A stretch of 15,387 nt of DNA from Gemmatimonadota bacterium (lineage in GTDB: Bacteria > Gemmatimonadota > Gemmatimonadetes > Longimicrobiales > Longimicrobiaceae): the NCBI GenBank assembly GCA_019348265.1, contig JAHWJV010000029.1, positions 1-15,387 of the forward strand. Direction: 5' to 3'. A model generated the notes under the pieces. It had not been told where the DNA came from, ran no database searches, and saw only the letters and a list, made by a program, of their open reading frames with translations. Positions within the stretch are counted from its first letter, which is position 1, and each line of letters opens with the position of its first letter. Below are positions 7,395 to 13,822 of the stretch, piece after piece. Made by a program: the position numbers and the translations under genes.

Positions 7395-8204
7395 TAGTCG
7401 TTCCGTCGGGACCCTCACCACGCGCAGCGCCGCCAGCGCTCCGGCGGCGATTCCGAGCGTAAGGCCCAGCAGCCCGGCCAGGAGCAGGATGCGCGGGCTG
7501 AGGAGCGCGAACTTCAGCGTGGTGTCGTATACCGCCGCATAGTAGGCGTTCACTCCCTGCGCGATGAGAACTCCGAGCAGTGCTCCCGTGGCACTTCCCA
7601 GCGCCGCGATCCCGATCGCCTCCAGCACCACGGCGCGGAACACCGTCCGCCGGCTGACGCCGATCAGCCGCAGCGTGCCCATGTCGCGCTTGCGTTCGTC
7701 GACGCGGATGATCATCACGCAAAGGAGGAAGATGGCGCTCGCCAGGATGGTGACGATGCCGATGGCGTCGTGAAAGCGCGACACCACGCGGAAGGTGGCG
7801 CTCGTCTCTTCCGCCAGCGCCGCGCTGCCGTACGCCCGCGTCCCAAAGGCGACGGACTCGATCCAGCGCGCGGCGGGGTCGGCGCGAGCGCCGGGGGCGA
7901 GCACGATGGCGAAGCGGTCCACGCGGTCGTGCGTGGGCAGCAGCGCTTCCAGGTCGGGCAGGTGCAGGCGCACCTCGTAGTCGTTGCGCGCGATGCGGTT
8001 GGGGTCTGCCTCGCGCTCGAACACGCCCGCCACCACGAACGGCCGCGGCTGGGCAGAACCCGCCAGCGCGCGGACGCGGACGGTGTCGCCCACGGCCAGG
8101 GGGATCGCGTCCGCCAGCCGCCGCTCCACCAGCATCCCGGGAAGCGCCGGCTCCTGTGCGCGCGCAAGCGCGAGCAGCGCCAGCAGCCACAGCGTGGCCA
8201 TCAT
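7389..8204 (-). CDS. C-terminal half of an FtsX/MacB permease carrying its own signal-like N-terminus
   Basis: From ATG 8204 the product has 271 residues. It begins with a hydrophobic stretch (MMATLWLLALLALARA) like a signal peptide, ending before QEPALPG. It then enters what is normally the second part of the MacB periplasmic domain (LPGMLVERRLADAIPLAVGDTV). The FtsX core follows: TM at ~146-166, coupling region DERKRDMGTLRLIGVSRRTV (~169-188), TM at ~190-217 and TM at ~238-260. What is missing is the basic N-terminus, TM1 and first periplasmic part of a normal permease. That part is encoded instead at the far end of the cluster (3842-5269). The start is supported only by a weak GAGGG; a TTG at 8243 in the same frame is an alternative. 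As the first gene of the cluster it probably follows the promoter. Confidence 0.8.
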   Translation of the reverse strand: MMATLWLLALLALARAQEPALPGMLVERRLADAIPLAVGDTVRVRALAGSAQPRPFVVAGVFEREADPNRIARNDYEVRLHLPDLEALLPTHDRVDRFAIVLAPGARADPAARWIESVAFGTRAYGSAALAEETSATFRVVSRFHDAIGIVTILASAIFLLCVMIIRVDERKRDMGTLRLIGVSRRTVFRAVVLEAIGIAALGSATGALLGVLIAQGVNAYYAAVYDTTLKFALLSPRILLLAGLLGLTLGIAAGALAALRVVRVPTERLF

Positions 8205-8437
8205 TGGACAAACCCTCGTCTCATGCGCCTCTGGCCTCCGCAAGCGCGGTGCCCGGGACTGTCGCCGGGGGCCTGGCCGCCGCTCGCATCGTGCGAGAGG
8301 CCGAGTACCGTCCGTCGGTGCGTGCCCGGAAAGGTCTACCAGCGATTTGCACGCGGCGCTTCAGAATGGTCCGCCGGGTGACGAGTCTCTTTAAGGTGAC
8401 CGGCAGGAACGGAGCCCACCCAACGCAGGTGAATCCC

Positions 8438-8644
8438 ATGAACGCAGCACAGAACAGAGAGCAGGTCGCGATGCGTCCCTCGGGCGTTCGGGTGCCGCGC
8501 ACCCACCGCGAGCTCACTCTCATGCGGCGGCGGGACGGCCAGGCGCCGGTGTCAGACAATTGGTCATGCGGGTGCGAGTACTTCCGCAAGCACCGCTTCT
8601 GCGCCCATACGCTTCACATGGAGCAGGCGGCGCGCACCGGCTGA
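8438..8644 (+). CDS. SWIM zinc-finger microprotein (68 aa)
   Basis: ATG 8438 is preceded by AGGTGA at a good distance. The 68-residue product has a C-x-C-x8-C-x-H arrangement (Cys44, Cys46, Cys55, His57 in WSCGCEYFRKHRFCAHTLHM), which fits the SWIM zinc-finger pattern (CxCxnCxH). SWIM modules occur in SWI2/SNF2 ATPases, transposases and plant or bacterial DNA-linked proteins, where they bind DNA or partner proteins. Here the finger stands alone behind a basic N-terminal part, with no room for another domain. It is followed by an 11-bp perfect hairpin and is divergent from the ABC cluster. The function is unknown. The ribosome site, clear metal motif and following terminator make a real gene likely. 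Confidence 0.65.
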   Translation: MNAAQNREQVAMRPSGVRVPRTHRELTLMRRRDGQAPVSDNWSCGCEYFRKHRFCAHTLHMEQAARTG

Positions 8645-8670
8645 GTCGTCGCTGAAGAAGAGAATGCAAG

Positions 8671-8697
8671 GAGGGGAGCCCACCGGGGGCTCCCCTC
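8671..8697. terminator. Bidirectional terminator-like hairpin
   Basis: A perfect 11-bp stem, GAGGGGAGCCC (8671-8681) and GGGCTCCCCTC (8687-8697), closes a 5-base loop. It lies between the ends of the convergent SWIM-finger and oxidoreductase genes. No real T-tract follows on either strand, so termination strength is uncertain, but position and symmetry fit a shared terminator. Confidence 0.75.
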
Positions 8698-8704
8698 AAT
8701 CGAT

Positions 8705-9943
8705 TCAGGGCTTCCAGGTCCCGCGCGCTACGGCGGGGATGAAGTCGTCGACACCCGGTGGCGGGTAGTCGATCGTTCGCCGTTCCTCCGCGCTCTGATA
8801 CGCGGTCATCAGCATCTGCATCACCTCCACGCCGTCGTCAAAGGTGAGGCGCGGCTTCTCGAGCCCCAGGAAGGCGCGAACGAAGTGACGGTTCTCCGAC
8901 TCGTAGCCGTAGACCGACGCCTCGCTGGCCACCACGGGCATCAGCCCGACCTCCGCGTTCTGCTTTTCGACCAGGTCCTCGCCCGCCTCCCCCCGCACCT
9001 CGCGGCTGAAGAACACGCTCAGCCCGCTGTCCAGAGATCTCCAGGACATGGAGTACTCGGGGCCCAGCAGCTCCGCCGAGAGGCGAAGCCCCGCGCCCAC
9101 GTAGCTCCACGAGGTGCTCGCCTCGCCGAGTACCGTGTGCCCGTCGTCGGTCTCGAACTCGATCGTCATGCTGGCGAAGTCTTCCGACGGCTTGCGCGTG
9201 TAGTCCACCTCCGGACCCATTGCCGCCTTCAGCCGCTCGGCGTACTCGGGGCGGCTCCACTTCAGGCTCGCGATGTGGGAGGTGATTCGCACGGGCCGGA
9301 CCGTCGACAGAGGCTCGCCCGGGCGGGTGAGGAGGTAGCGAACGAGCACGGCCGAGTGGCACATCATGTCGTTGAGCACGCCGCCGCCCTGCAGCTCGCC
9401 CTGCCAGAACCAGGGGTTGTGCGGTCCGCTGTGCTCTTCGGCCGCGCGGGCCAGGTAGGGACGGCCGGTCGTGGCGGCGCCGCGCGCCCAGGTCAGCTCG
9501 CGGCCTCGCTCGATCGGCGGGACGAACAGCTGGTCTTCGAGGTACCCGTTGACCAGCCCTACGCGCTTCACCAGTTCCGTGACGTGCTTCGCCTCCGCCA
9601 CGTTCCGGGCCAGCGGCTTCTCGCAGGCCAGCCCGCGCAGAGCTCCCTTTCCGGCTTCGATGGCGTGGACGATCTCCTCCACGTTCTCGACCCTCCGATG
9701 GTTCGGCCCGCACAGCCAGATCGCGTCGATCGCGGGGTCGGCGACCATGTCCGCGATCGAGGCGTACGGCTTCGCCTCACCGATATCCAGCTCGCGCGCC
9801 AGCGCCGCGGCGGAGGCGGCGTTCTCCGAGTTGGGGCTCCACACCCCCAGCACGTCCGCGTCTCGCACCGTCTTCCACGATTGCAGGTGGAAGCGCGTGA
9901 TGAACCCACTGCCGACGAACCCCACTCCCAGGCGCTTGGTCAT
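8705..9943 (-). CDS. Gfo/Idh/MocA-family NAD(P)-dependent oxidoreductase
   Basis: Starting at ATG 9943 the protein has 412 residues. The N-terminal Rossmann fold shows GVGFVGSGFITRFHLQSW (~6-23), followed by a WSPNSENA segment and AIDAIWLCGPNH. The family's catalytic motif is CEKPLARN, with Lys109. The C-terminal alpha/beta domain has GGGVLNDMMCHSAVLVRYLL, with Asp192 and His196 in the usual substrate-site positions, and ends in YPPPGVDDFIPAVARGTWKP. Members oxidise or reduce sugars, inositols and related polyols in the cytoplasm; the substrate cannot be read here. An in-frame ATG at 9982 is possible, but the Rossmann fold begins directly after 9943. No transport or sugar genes lie next to it, so it appears monocistronic. 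Confidence 0.93.
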   Translation of the reverse strand: MTKRLGVGFVGSGFITRFHLQSWKTVRDADVLGVWSPNSENAASAAALARELDIGEAKPYASIADMVADPAIDAIWLCGPNHRRVENVEEIVHAIEAGKGALRGLACEKPLARNVAEAKHVTELVKRVGLVNGYLEDQLFVPPIERGRELTWARGAATTGRPYLARAAEEHSGPHNPWFWQGELQGGGVLNDMMCHSAVLVRYLLTRPGEPLSTVRPVRITSHIASLKWSRPEYAERLKAAMGPEVDYTRKPSEDFASMTIEFETDDGHTVLGEASTSWSYVGAGLRLSAELLGPEYSMSWRSLDSGLSVFFSREVRGEAGEDLVEKQNAEVGLMPVVASEASVYGYESENRHFVRAFLGLEKPRLTFDDGVEVMQMLMTAYQSAEERRTIDYPPPGVDDFIPAVARGTWKP

Positions 9944-10500
9944 CGTTTTCTTTGTGTGAGGACCATGGTGATTCGGGCGCATGCCCGCTGCGCGGTCACC
10001 GCGCTCTCATTCGCTTCGCGAACCGAGCCTCCTCGGCTCGTTCCTCGCCTGCGGGGTCTCGGCCCTGCGGGTTTCGATCGCTTGCGCATAGACGCGCCGG
10101 CACCGCCCCCTGCTGAACCCCGCCCGCGCCCCGCCCCTCCTTAGTGTCCCACGCGGCTGTCACGCCGAGCGCCCTGTCATCCCGGAGCCCATTCTCAGCC
10201 CCAAGCCCCACCTGTAAAGCGCTCCACACAACGACCTCCCTGGATCTGAAGCCCTCTCCCATACCTGGGAGAGGGTGGCGAGCCCCAAGCGAGCCGGGTG
10301 AGGGCGCGCGTGCTGGCCTCCCGCCCGGTGAGGGCCGCCGGGCATGTGCCCCCCTCCTGCTGCGACCTTGGCAAGAGTAGGCGGCCCCCGGTGGCGCCGC
10401 AAGCAGTCGCCGCGGCGCCCCAATCTGGCTCCGCTCTTGCGATATCCGGCTCGCGAAAGCGGTTGGCTGGTGCGGAACCTACGGTGCGGAGAGCCCAGGT
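9944..10500. other. 557-bp gene-free region with hairpins and REP-like repeats
   Basis: No credible gene is seen; the open frames here lack coding character. The region holds short inverted repeats such as CGAGCC/GGCTCG near 10023-10040. It also has two imperfect direct copies of a CTGTCA-type motif near 10154-10190, the perfect hairpin and repeat block described separately, and a GCAAGAG/CTCTTGC pair around 10371-10440. A promoter for the holin-like gene at 10501 should lie near the right end, but no convincing -35/-10 pair is visible. Confidence 0.5.
10252..10335. repeat. REP-like palindrome with two GGTGAGGGC repeats
   Basis: A perfect 10-bp stem, CCCTCTCCCA (10252-10261) and TGGGAGAGGG (10266-10275), closes a 4-base loop and is followed by two near-copies of one motif: CCGGGTGAGGGC at 10294-10305 and CCCGGTGAGGGC at 10324-10335. 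This pattern (GGGAGAGGG, then GGTGAGGGC) resembles dispersed intergenic repeats common in GC-rich bacterial genomes. No T-tract follows the hairpin. Confidence 0.6.
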
Positions 10501-10983
10501 ATGGCGACCCGGCGAGAGCCCCCGGAAGCTGGTCCTGAGCAGGCGGAGGTGGAGGCGGAGGCAGAAACCGCTGGTCCCGACGATGCCGGTTCGACGGCGG
10601 CGCTGCTGCGCGGCGTCATCGCCGAGTCGACGCGCCTGCTGCGTCAGGAGATCGAGCTGGCGCGGGCGGAGATGGGCGAAAAGGCCGACCTCCTGCAGCG
10701 GTACGTCGCGGGGGTCGCGGCCGGGGGAGCACTGCTGGCCTGCGCCTTCTTCTTCCTGCTCAGCGCGCTGGATCGCGGCTTCGGCGCCGCTCTGGCCACC
10801 TGGATGGACGAGAGGATCGCCGGCTGGCTGGCCCCGCTCATCCTCGCGGCGATTCTCGGCGGCGTCGGGTTCTGGCTGCTCAGCAACGCCCGCCGCGCGC
10901 TTCGGTCGGAAGGACTCACGCCGGAACGGACCGTGGAGACTCTGCGGGAGAACACCCATTGGATCAAGGAGAGACTGCGATGA
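10501..10983 (+). CDS. Holin-X-like (holin superfamily III) membrane protein
   Basis: The 160-residue protein begins with an acidic, Glu/Ala-rich disordered segment (~1-30). An amphipathic helix follows (STAALLRGVIAESTRLLRQE then IELARAEMGEKADLLQRY, ~31-67), then two transmembrane helices at ~69-90 (VAGVAAGGALLACAFFFLLS) and ~105-127 (LAPLILAAILGGVGFWLL), with a basic tail. This is the layout of the PF07332 'phage holin family' membrane proteins, which are widespread chromosomal proteins and mostly not lysis proteins. A GGAG site lies 9 bases upstream. The stop overlaps the next start (ATGA), so it is coupled to the DUF3618 gene. No phage genes are nearby. The likely role is an envelope-associated membrane helper, mechanism unknown. 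Confidence 0.85.
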   Translation: MATRREPPEAGPEQAEVEAEAETAGPDDAGSTAALLRGVIAESTRLLRQEIELARAEMGEKADLLQRYVAGVAAGGALLACAFFFLLSALDRGFGAALATWMDERIAGWLAPLILAAILGGVGFWLLSNARRALRSEGLTPERTVETLRENTHWIKERLR

Positions 10984-11405
10984 GTGATGTGGTGACGAAG
11001 CGCACGTCGGAGGAGATTCGCGAGGACATCGGCCGCACCAGGGTCGGGCTCGACTTCATGATCGACGCCCTCGAGGGCCGGCTCAGCATGGGCAGCCTGA
11101 TCGACCAGGCGATGGGAATGCTCCGCGGCCGCACCGACAAGGAGGCACCGATCGGCGCGTTGATCCGCGAGCATCCCGGCCCCGCGGCACTCATCACCGC
11201 CGGCGTCGTATGGCTCGCGGTCGAGAACCGGAAGGACGCCGAGACGGGCAAGCGCGGCACCAGCAAGCGTGCATCCTCCAAGCGGTCCGCTTCGAAGAGC
11301 TCGTCCAGCGGGGGGAGCAAGTCCGCGAGCAGGTCCACGAGCAAGTCGGGCGGAAAGTCCGCCGGGCGAAAGTCGTCCAGCCGCGCCAAGTCGACCGGCG
11401 GCTGA
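10980..11405 (+). CDS. DUF3618 protein with a Lys/Ser/Arg-rich histone-like tail
   Basis: The 141-residue protein opens with TSEEIREDIGRTRVGLDFMI DALEGRLS-type sequence, characteristic of DUF3618 (an EI-x2-DI-x-RTR-x2-L helix). A short hydrophobic segment follows (~64-76, PAALITAGVVWLAVE). From ~85 to the end the sequence is almost only Ser, Lys, Arg, Gly, Ala and Thr, resembling histone-H1-like or AlgP-like tails that bind DNA or polyanions. AAGGAG precedes the start, which overlaps the holin-like gene by ATGA. Holin-X-like and DUF3618 genes commonly sit together, supporting a shared envelope role. The low-complexity tail may be this lineage's own addition. No enzymatic motif is present. Confidence 0.85.
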   Translation: MSDVVTKRTSEEIREDIGRTRVGLDFMIDALEGRLSMGSLIDQAMGMLRGRTDKEAPIGALIREHPGPAALITAGVVWLAVENRKDAETGKRGTSKRASSKRSASKSSSSGGSKSASRSTSKSGGKSAGRKSSSRAKSTGG

Positions 11406-11426
11406 GAAGCCCGAGGGTCGAATAGA

Positions 11427-11461
11427 GCGCCCCCTCCAGTGCACCGGGAGGGGGCGCTTTC
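11427..11461. terminator. Intrinsic terminator shared by convergent genes
   Basis: A perfect 11-bp GC stem, GCGCCCCCTCC (11427-11437) and GGAGGGGGCGC (11447-11457), with a 9-base loop is followed by TTTC. It lies just after the DUF3618 gene and directly beyond the stop of the oppositely oriented acetyltransferase gene, so it can serve both. The T-tract is short. Confidence 0.8.
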
Positions 11462-12053
11462 AGCTTCGTGGAGTGTCGAGCGACGCCTGCAGACGGGCTC
11501 GCACCGCCGGCCACTCCTCATCCAGGACGCTGTAGTACACCGTATCGCGGACGCGTCCCGTCGCCGTGATCATGTGGCGGCGCAACACGCCCTCTTCCAT
11601 CGCCCCGATCCGCTCGATCGCCGTACGGGATTGCGCATTCAACGCGTCCGTCTTCAGCTCCACACGGATGCAACCCAGCGCGTCGAAGGCGTGCCCGAGC
11701 ATGAGCAGCTTCGCCTCCGTGTTGATCGCCGTCCGCTGCCAGCGCGGCGCGACCCAGGTCGAGCCGATCTCGACCCTTCGGTGGACCGCTTCGATGTTGA
11801 GATATCGCGTGCTCCCTACCACCCGGCCGCTCTCGCGCTCGAGCGTCGCGAAAGGGATCTCCGTCCCCCGGGCGCGGCCCGCCAGCGCATCCGCCACATA
11901 GCCCCGCATCTCTTCCGGGGTGCGGACGACCACCGTCGTCCAGCGCCACAGCTCCGGCTCCATTCCGATCTCCGTCAGCCCATCCAGATGGCTCCACGCC
12001 AGCGGCTCGAGGCGAACGGATCGGCCCTCGAGCGTCACCCCATCGACACTCAT
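11460..12053 (-). CDS. GNAT-family acetyltransferase, RimJ/RimL-like
   Basis: The 197-residue product opens with VTLEGRSVRLEPLAWSHLDGL, the usual start of RimJ/RimL-type N-acetyltransferases (Acetyltransf_3). It continues with FATLERESGRVVGSTRYLNI, then EIGSTWVAPRWQRTAINTEA (motif A region contacting acetyl-CoA; the W-x-RTAINTEAK form is typical of the YokL/RimL-like group), then GCIRVELKTDALNAQSRTAI, and RIGAMEEGVLRRHMI. It should transfer an acetyl group from acetyl-CoA to a protein N-terminus or small amine; the target is unknown. I chose ATG 12053 because homology begins right after it, although a frame is open to 12164. Only a weak ribosome site is seen. It is divergent from the SET gene and ends at a shared terminator. 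Confidence 0.93.
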   Translation of the reverse strand: MSVDGVTLEGRSVRLEPLAWSHLDGLTEIGMEPELWRWTTVVVRTPEEMRGYVADALAGRARGTEIPFATLERESGRVVGSTRYLNIEAVHRRVEIGSTWVAPRWQRTAINTEAKLLMLGHAFDALGCIRVELKTDALNAQSRTAIERIGAMEEGVLRRHMITATGRVRDTVYYSVLDEEWPAVRARLQASLDTPRS

Positions 12054-12255
12054 GCGCACCGCGCACGCGCCCAGAGGAGGGTAAGGCCGAACGACGGAGC
12101 GGGGGAGAAGCTGCGCACGGTGTCGGGTGCGTCGGCGGATGATCGGATGCTCCGGGGCGAGCACATGCTAGGCGGGTCGCGCGGGGCCAGTCAAGCCCGC
12201 CACCTGACCGCGAAATGCTCTTCCGGACGGAACGAACGCCCGCTAGAATGCCCGC

Positions 12256-12732
12256 ATGCCGAAAACGAACTATCGAGTCCGCGAGCGCCTCGTCCTGCGT
12301 AGCTCGCGCATCCATGGGAAGGGCGTCTACGCCCGAGAGTTCATCCCGGCGGGGACGCGCGTCATCGAATACGCCGGTGAGCGCATCACCGAAGCCGAGG
12401 GCGACGAGCGCTATCCGTACGATCCCGAGGTGCCGTACCACACCTTCCTCTTCAAGATCGACGAGGACCTGCTGCTCGACGCCGGTAGCCACGGCAACAT
12501 CGCGCGCTGGATCAACCACTCCTGCGATCCCAACTGCGAGTCGGTGATCGAGGACGAGCGCATCTTCCTCGACGCGATCCGCGACATCCGTCCGGGCGAA
12601 GAGCTCACCTACGATTACCACTTCATCGTCCCCGAGCGGCACACCGCCGCGGTGAAGAAGCGCTACCCCTGCATCTGCGGCGCGGAGAACTGCCGCGGCA
12701 CCATGCTGACGCGCAAGCGCCGCGGGTTCTAA
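12256..12732 (+). CDS. SET-domain protein-lysine methyltransferase with post-SET zinc motif
   Basis: The 158-residue protein is essentially one SET domain. It shows HGKGVYA (20-26, SAM-binding start), RVIEYAGERI, and WINHSCDPNC (85-94, the NHSCxPN pseudo-knot motif). GEELTYDY (114-121) carries the catalytic Tyr119/Tyr121 region. A post-SET cluster C-x-C-x4-C (Cys139, Cys141, Cys146) together with Cys94 can bind one zinc. All elements of an active enzyme are present, so it should transfer methyl from S-adenosylmethionine to lysine on a protein. The substrate in bacteria is unknown; ribosomal proteins or histone-like proteins are candidates. The family is best known from eukaryotes, but compact bacterial members exist. 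The start ATG has only a weak ribosome site. Confidence 0.93.
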   Translation: MPKTNYRVRERLVLRSSRIHGKGVYAREFIPAGTRVIEYAGERITEAEGDERYPYDPEVPYHTFLFKIDEDLLLDAGSHGNIARWINHSCDPNCESVIEDERIFLDAIRDIRPGEELTYDYHFIVPERHTAAVKKRYPCICGAENCRGTMLTRKRRGF

Positions 12733-12788
12733 CTCCTCGCCACCTCCAGTATCCCCCCGTAGCCGCGCCGCCCGAACCGCGGGCACCG

Positions 12789-12817
12789 TTGTGATCTCTC
12801 CGCCCGCGTCGTATACT
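12789..12817 (+). promoter_or_regulatory. Sigma70-type promoter of the ThuA-like lipoprotein gene
   Basis: TTGTGA (12789-12794) and TATACT (12812-12817) are separated by exactly 17 bases. The -10 matches consensus at 5 of 6 positions and the -35 at 4 of 6. Transcription should begin near 12824, within an inverted repeat ATCGCGG (12821-12827)/CCGCGAT (12840-12846) that could be an operator or a 5' leader hairpin. Confidence 0.6.
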
Positions 12818-12867
12818 CCTATCGCGGTAGTCGTAGCCGCCGCGATCCTCCCGAGCCGCGCTCCGTG

Positions 12868-13713
12868 ATGATCAGCATACGCTCGGCCGGATCGCGCGCC
12901 CTCTTACTGATCGGTACGCTCTTCGCAGCCTGCGCTGGACCGACTCCGCGAGCAGGGCCGGCTGCTCCCGCGATCGCGCCGCTGGACGCCACCGCCCGTC
13001 CGGGCACGAGGGTCCTGGTCTTCAGTCGCGACTACCCATTCGTCCTCCCGGGCCGCGAGCCGATCATCGTGCCGGATACGTCACGGGGCACGCGGATCGA
13101 AGCGATCCGCCAGCTCGGGCGGCGGCACGGATTCGCAGTGGAGCATGCGGAGGAGAGCGCCGTATTTGCGGACACCCTGCTTGACGGCTTCTCCGCAGTC
13201 GTTTTCCTCAATACCTCACCGACTCGCCTCACGAGCGCAGAAAAGTCCGCGCTCCAGCGCTTCGTCCGCGGCGGAGGGGGTGTCGTCGCGGTCGAGGCTC
13301 TCAGCGGCCACGAGCAGGAGCGCACCTGGAGCTGGCTTCGCGGGCTGATCGGGGCTCGCTTTCGTTCTGTCTGGGCGCAGACCACCGACCTTCTCGTGAA
13401 GCGAACGGACTCCACCCATCTCTCGACCCGAGCAGTACCACGGGCCTGGATCCAACACGATTTCTGGGAGGAGTTCGGCGAGCTCGCGCCAGACGCGCTT
13501 GTACTCGCGACGCTCGACGAGGCATCGCGTCCAGAGGGCAAGTGGTCGAGAGACTATGTGAGCCCCGGTCCGCCCTATCCGATCACCTGGGCGCACGACT
13601 ACGACGGCGGCCGCGCGTGGTTCGCCGGGCTGGGGCGCTCCGTTCACGCGTACTCGAGCCAGGCGTTCCTGAACCACCTGGCCGGCGGCATCCTCTGGGC
13701 GGCTGGGCAGTAG
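12868..13713 (+). CDS. ThuA-like (class-I glutamine-amidotransferase-like fold) lipoprotein
   Basis: The 281-residue precursor begins MISIRSAGSRALLLIGTLFAAC: basic n-region, hydrophobic core and a lipobox-like FAAC with Cys22, so it is probably lipid-anchored in the envelope. The body matches the ThuA ('trehalose utilisation') fold: RVLVFSRDYPF, an early IEAIRQLGRRHGFAVEHAEE segment, DGFSAVVFLNTS, LTSAEKSALQRFVRGGGGVVAVEA, and the conserved C-terminal ITWAHDYDGGRAWFAGLGRS followed by FLNHLAGGILWAAGQ. ThuA-like proteins are linked to sugar or glycoside metabolism, but a catalytic role is not established. I chose ATG 12868; a GTG at 12865 directly before it is equally possible. No clear ribosome site is visible, and with a start site near 12824 the leader is only about 40 bases. 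Confidence 0.85.
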   Translation: MISIRSAGSRALLLIGTLFAACAGPTPRAGPAAPAIAPLDATARPGTRVLVFSRDYPFVLPGREPIIVPDTSRGTRIEAIRQLGRRHGFAVEHAEESAVFADTLLDGFSAVVFLNTSPTRLTSAEKSALQRFVRGGGGVVAVEALSGHEQERTWSWLRGLIGARFRSVWAQTTDLLVKRTDSTHLSTRAVPRAWIQHDFWEEFGELAPDALVLATLDEASRPEGKWSRDYVSPGPPYPITWAHDYDGGRAWFAGLGRSVHAYSSQAFLNHLAGGILWAAGQ

Positions 13714-13745
13714 CCCGCATCCCTTCCCGCGAGAGCGTCACCTCT

Positions 13746-13806
13746 ACTATCATGATAGTTGACAGCGGGCGGAGCACGTGCGATAGTACTACCGCGATAG
13801 TTACTA
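13746..13806 (+). promoter_or_regulatory. BlaI-type operators overlapping the blaI-like promoter
   Basis: Two 14-bp sites share the form ACTA-N6-TAGT: ACTATCATGATAGT (13746-13759, a perfect palindrome) and ACTACCGCGATAGT (13788-13801). Two further ACTA/TAGT combinations overlap the second site: TAGTACTA (13784-13791) and TAGTTACTA (13798-13806). They resemble the TACTA/TAGTA half-sites of BlaI/MecI operators. The first abuts the -35 and the others cover the -10 and start region, so repressor binding would block transcription. Confidence 0.8.
13759..13787 (+). promoter_or_regulatory. Sigma70-type promoter of the blaI-M56 operon
   Basis: A perfect TTGACA -35 (13759-13764) is followed after exactly 17 bases by GATAGT (13782-13787), a 4-of-6 match to the -10 consensus. 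Transcription should start near 13794-13796, giving a leader of about 28 bases before the ATG, with AGGAGG at 13813-13818. Confidence 0.8.
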
Positions 13807-13822
13807 ACCGGCAGGAGGCGAC

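Noticed and set aside
8885..10144. 419-codon plus-strand frame opposite the oxidoreductase
   Set aside because: The minus-strand frame has full Gfo/Idh/MocA motifs; the opposite frame is a His/Arg/Pro-rich shadow.
10501..11405. Possible prophage lysis module because of the holin-like protein
   Set aside because: No endolysin, spanin, integrase or structural phage genes are nearby. PF07332-type proteins are common chromosomal genes and pair with DUF3618.
11518..12786. 422-codon minus-strand frame spanning the acetyltransferase and SET genes
   Set aside because: It runs through two well-supported genes in other frames and shows no coherent domain.
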